A stretch of 8,823 bases of DNA. It comes from Prevotella sp. (GTDB lineage: Bacteria; Bacteroidota; Bacteroidia; Bacteroidales; Dysgonomonadaceae). Made by a program: the position numbers and the translations under genes. A model generated the notes under the pieces. It saw only the letters and a list, made by a program, of their open reading frames with translations, had not been told where the DNA came from and made no database searches. The stretch covers positions 1-8,823 of the forward strand of contig JAISES010000513.1 in the NCBI GenBank assembly GCA_031263965.1, in the 5' to 3' direction. This document shows, one piece after another, positions 7,626 through 8,823 of the stretch (position 1 is the first letter of the stretch; every line of letters begins with the position of its first letter).

Positions 7626-8823
7626 ATGAAAACTTGCAAATCAGGGATATTGATACTATCCGCTTTACTTCTTTTCTCATGTGGAACAAATAAACAGAAA
7701 GAAAAAGAAAATACAGATAAGATATATGCAATGGTAGATATGGCGCAAATGGCTCCCATTGAGGAAAGCAATATTATCAGCGAAGACATGTCTGAAAATA
7801 AAAATGCATTGCACTTTGTTCCTCCTGCAATATGTACAGACGAAGAAATACGGGAATGTGAAATGCAGATTTCCGTAGCAGATACAGGCTTCGACCGGCT
7901 CAATGATGAAGAATACAGCCAGTTTGCGGAAAACAAATTTCAACGGGCAAAAGACGAACCTCTTTCTACATTCTCGGTAGACGTAGATGCAGCTTCGTAC
8001 AGTAATATGCGCCGTTTTATCAACAGGGGCACACTTCCTGAGAAAGATGCTGTTCGTATAGAGGAGCTGATCAATTATTTCAGTTACAATTACCCCGAAC
8101 CAACAGGCTCTGACCCTGTTAAAATTTCCGCCGAAGTTGGGAACTGTCCGTGGAACAATCAAAACCGGTTAGTCAAAATAGGCCTCAAGGCCAGAAATAT
8201 AGCAGGGGACAATCTGCCGGCATCCAACTTTGTATTCCTGATCGATGTATCCGGCTCGATGGAGGGTCCTACACGTCTCGGCCTGGTGAAATCATCTTTA
8301 AAATTGTTGGTAAATAACCTGCGCGAAAAAGACCGGGTAGCTATTGTTGTTTATGCCGGGGCGGCAGGAGAAGTATTATCTTCCACTTCGGGAAGTAATA
8401 AGCAAAAAATAAAAGAAGCCCTGGAAAATCTTTCGGCGGGAGGCTCTACAGCCGGCGGAGCGGGAATACAACTGGCCTATAAAATAGCGAAAAAGAACTT
8501 TATAAAAGGAGGTAATAATCGCATTATCCTATGCACCGACGGGGATTTCAATGTTGGGGTTTCGAGCGACGACGGACTGCAAAAACTGATCGAACAAGAG
8601 CGTAAAAGCGGTGTGTTCCTTTCCATCTTAGGATATGGCATGGGCAACTATAAAGATAAGAAAATGCAGGTTCTGGCACAAACCGGAAACGGCAACCATG
8701 CTTATATCGATAATTTGCAGGAAGCAAATAAAGTGTTGGTAAATGAATTCGGTGCAACCATGTATACAGTTGCCAAAGACGTAAAATTACAGGTAGAATT
8801 CAATCCGGCGAAAGTTCAGGCAT
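7626..8823 (+). CDS. yfbK: YfbK-type von Willebrand factor A lipoprotein, 3'-truncated by the window edge
   Basis: The frame is open from ATG 7626 to the last base, giving 399 complete codons with no stop. The N-terminus is a lipoprotein signal: Lys-containing start, hydrophobic ILILSALLLF, then a lipobox ending at Cys19. A polar linker follows to about residue 100. Residues ~103-195 match the vWF_A N-terminal domain of the YfbK family, with PLSTFSVDVDAASY followed by the VRIEELINYF stretch. The vWA domain spans about 202-375 and its metal-binding MIDAS site is complete: DVSGS with D207, S209 and S211, then T275, then D305 in TDGD. The YfbK C-terminal domain (DUF3520) would begin near the right edge; E. 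coli YfbK is about 575 residues. The protein is likely anchored to a membrane facing the periplasm or surface and binds partners through a divalent metal. Its exact role is not established. The minus-strand open frames over this region are shadows. Confidence 0.93.
   Translation, partial: MKTCKSGILILSALLLFSCGTNKQKEKENTDKIYAMVDMAQMAPIEESNIISEDMSENKNALHFVPPAICTDEEIRECEMQISVADTGFDRLNDEEYSQFAENKFQRAKDEPLSTFSVDVDAASYSNMRRFINRGTLPEKDAVRIEELINYFSYNYPEPTGSDPVKISAEVGNCPWNNQNRLVKIGLKARNIAGDNLPASNFVFLIDVSGSMEGPTRLGLVKSSLKLLVNNLREKDRVAIVVYAGAAGEVLSSTSGSNKQKIKEALENLSAGGSTAGGAGIQLAYKIAKKNFIKGGNNRIILCTDGDFNVGVSSDDGLQKLIEQERKSGVFLSILGYGMGNYKDKKMQVLAQTGNGNHAYIDNLQEANKVLVNEFGATMYTVAKDVKLQVEFNPAKVQA

Noticed and set aside
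7677..8162. Minus-strand open frames at 7607-7936 and 7677-8162
   Set aside because: They are antisense to the YfbK-type gene, whose translated frame shows a lipobox, the family's N-terminal domain and an intact MIDAS.

Overview
The window reads as a Bacteroidota chromosome, most likely order Bacteroidales. It holds a RagB/SusD outer-membrane lipoprotein, a long TamB-like protein with the C-terminal sequence style seen in this phylum, a methyltransferase of the Porphyromonas PG_1098 type, low G+C coding DNA, and starts without clear Shine-Dalgarno sequences. I cannot fix the genus from sequence alone.

Layout. Positions 1-1238 (+) are the C-terminal three quarters or so of a SusD-family glycan-binding protein, cut by the left edge. 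A strong intrinsic terminator follows at 1263-1293. Positions 1294-1739 carry no convincing gene. Most of this is a G+C-rich, hairpin-rich block bounded by a 10-bp direct repeat and imperfect inverted termini, which looks like an inserted non-autonomous repeat element. From 1740 to 7543 a two-gene operon runs on the minus strand: a 1543-residue TamB/AsmA-like envelope protein, then a class I SAM-dependent methyltransferase with a THUMP-like C-terminus. The two genes overlap by 4 bases (ATGA). An 82-base divergent intergenic region follows. From 7626 to the right edge (+) is a YfbK-type von Willebrand factor A lipoprotein, open to the end of the window.

How the genes relate. Three of the four genes act at the cell envelope: glycan capture at the outer membrane, lipid or protein transfer across the periplasm, and a lipid-anchored vWA protein. 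The methyltransferase is probably an RNA-modifying enzyme and is tied to tamB by translational overlap, not by an evident shared pathway. The SusD gene belongs to a polysaccharide-utilisation locus lying to the left. It ends at the terminator and converges on the methyltransferase gene.

I found no tRNA, rRNA, CRISPR array, transposase or defence system. The only candidate for something undescribed is the structured block at 1336-1739. The genes themselves belong to known families.
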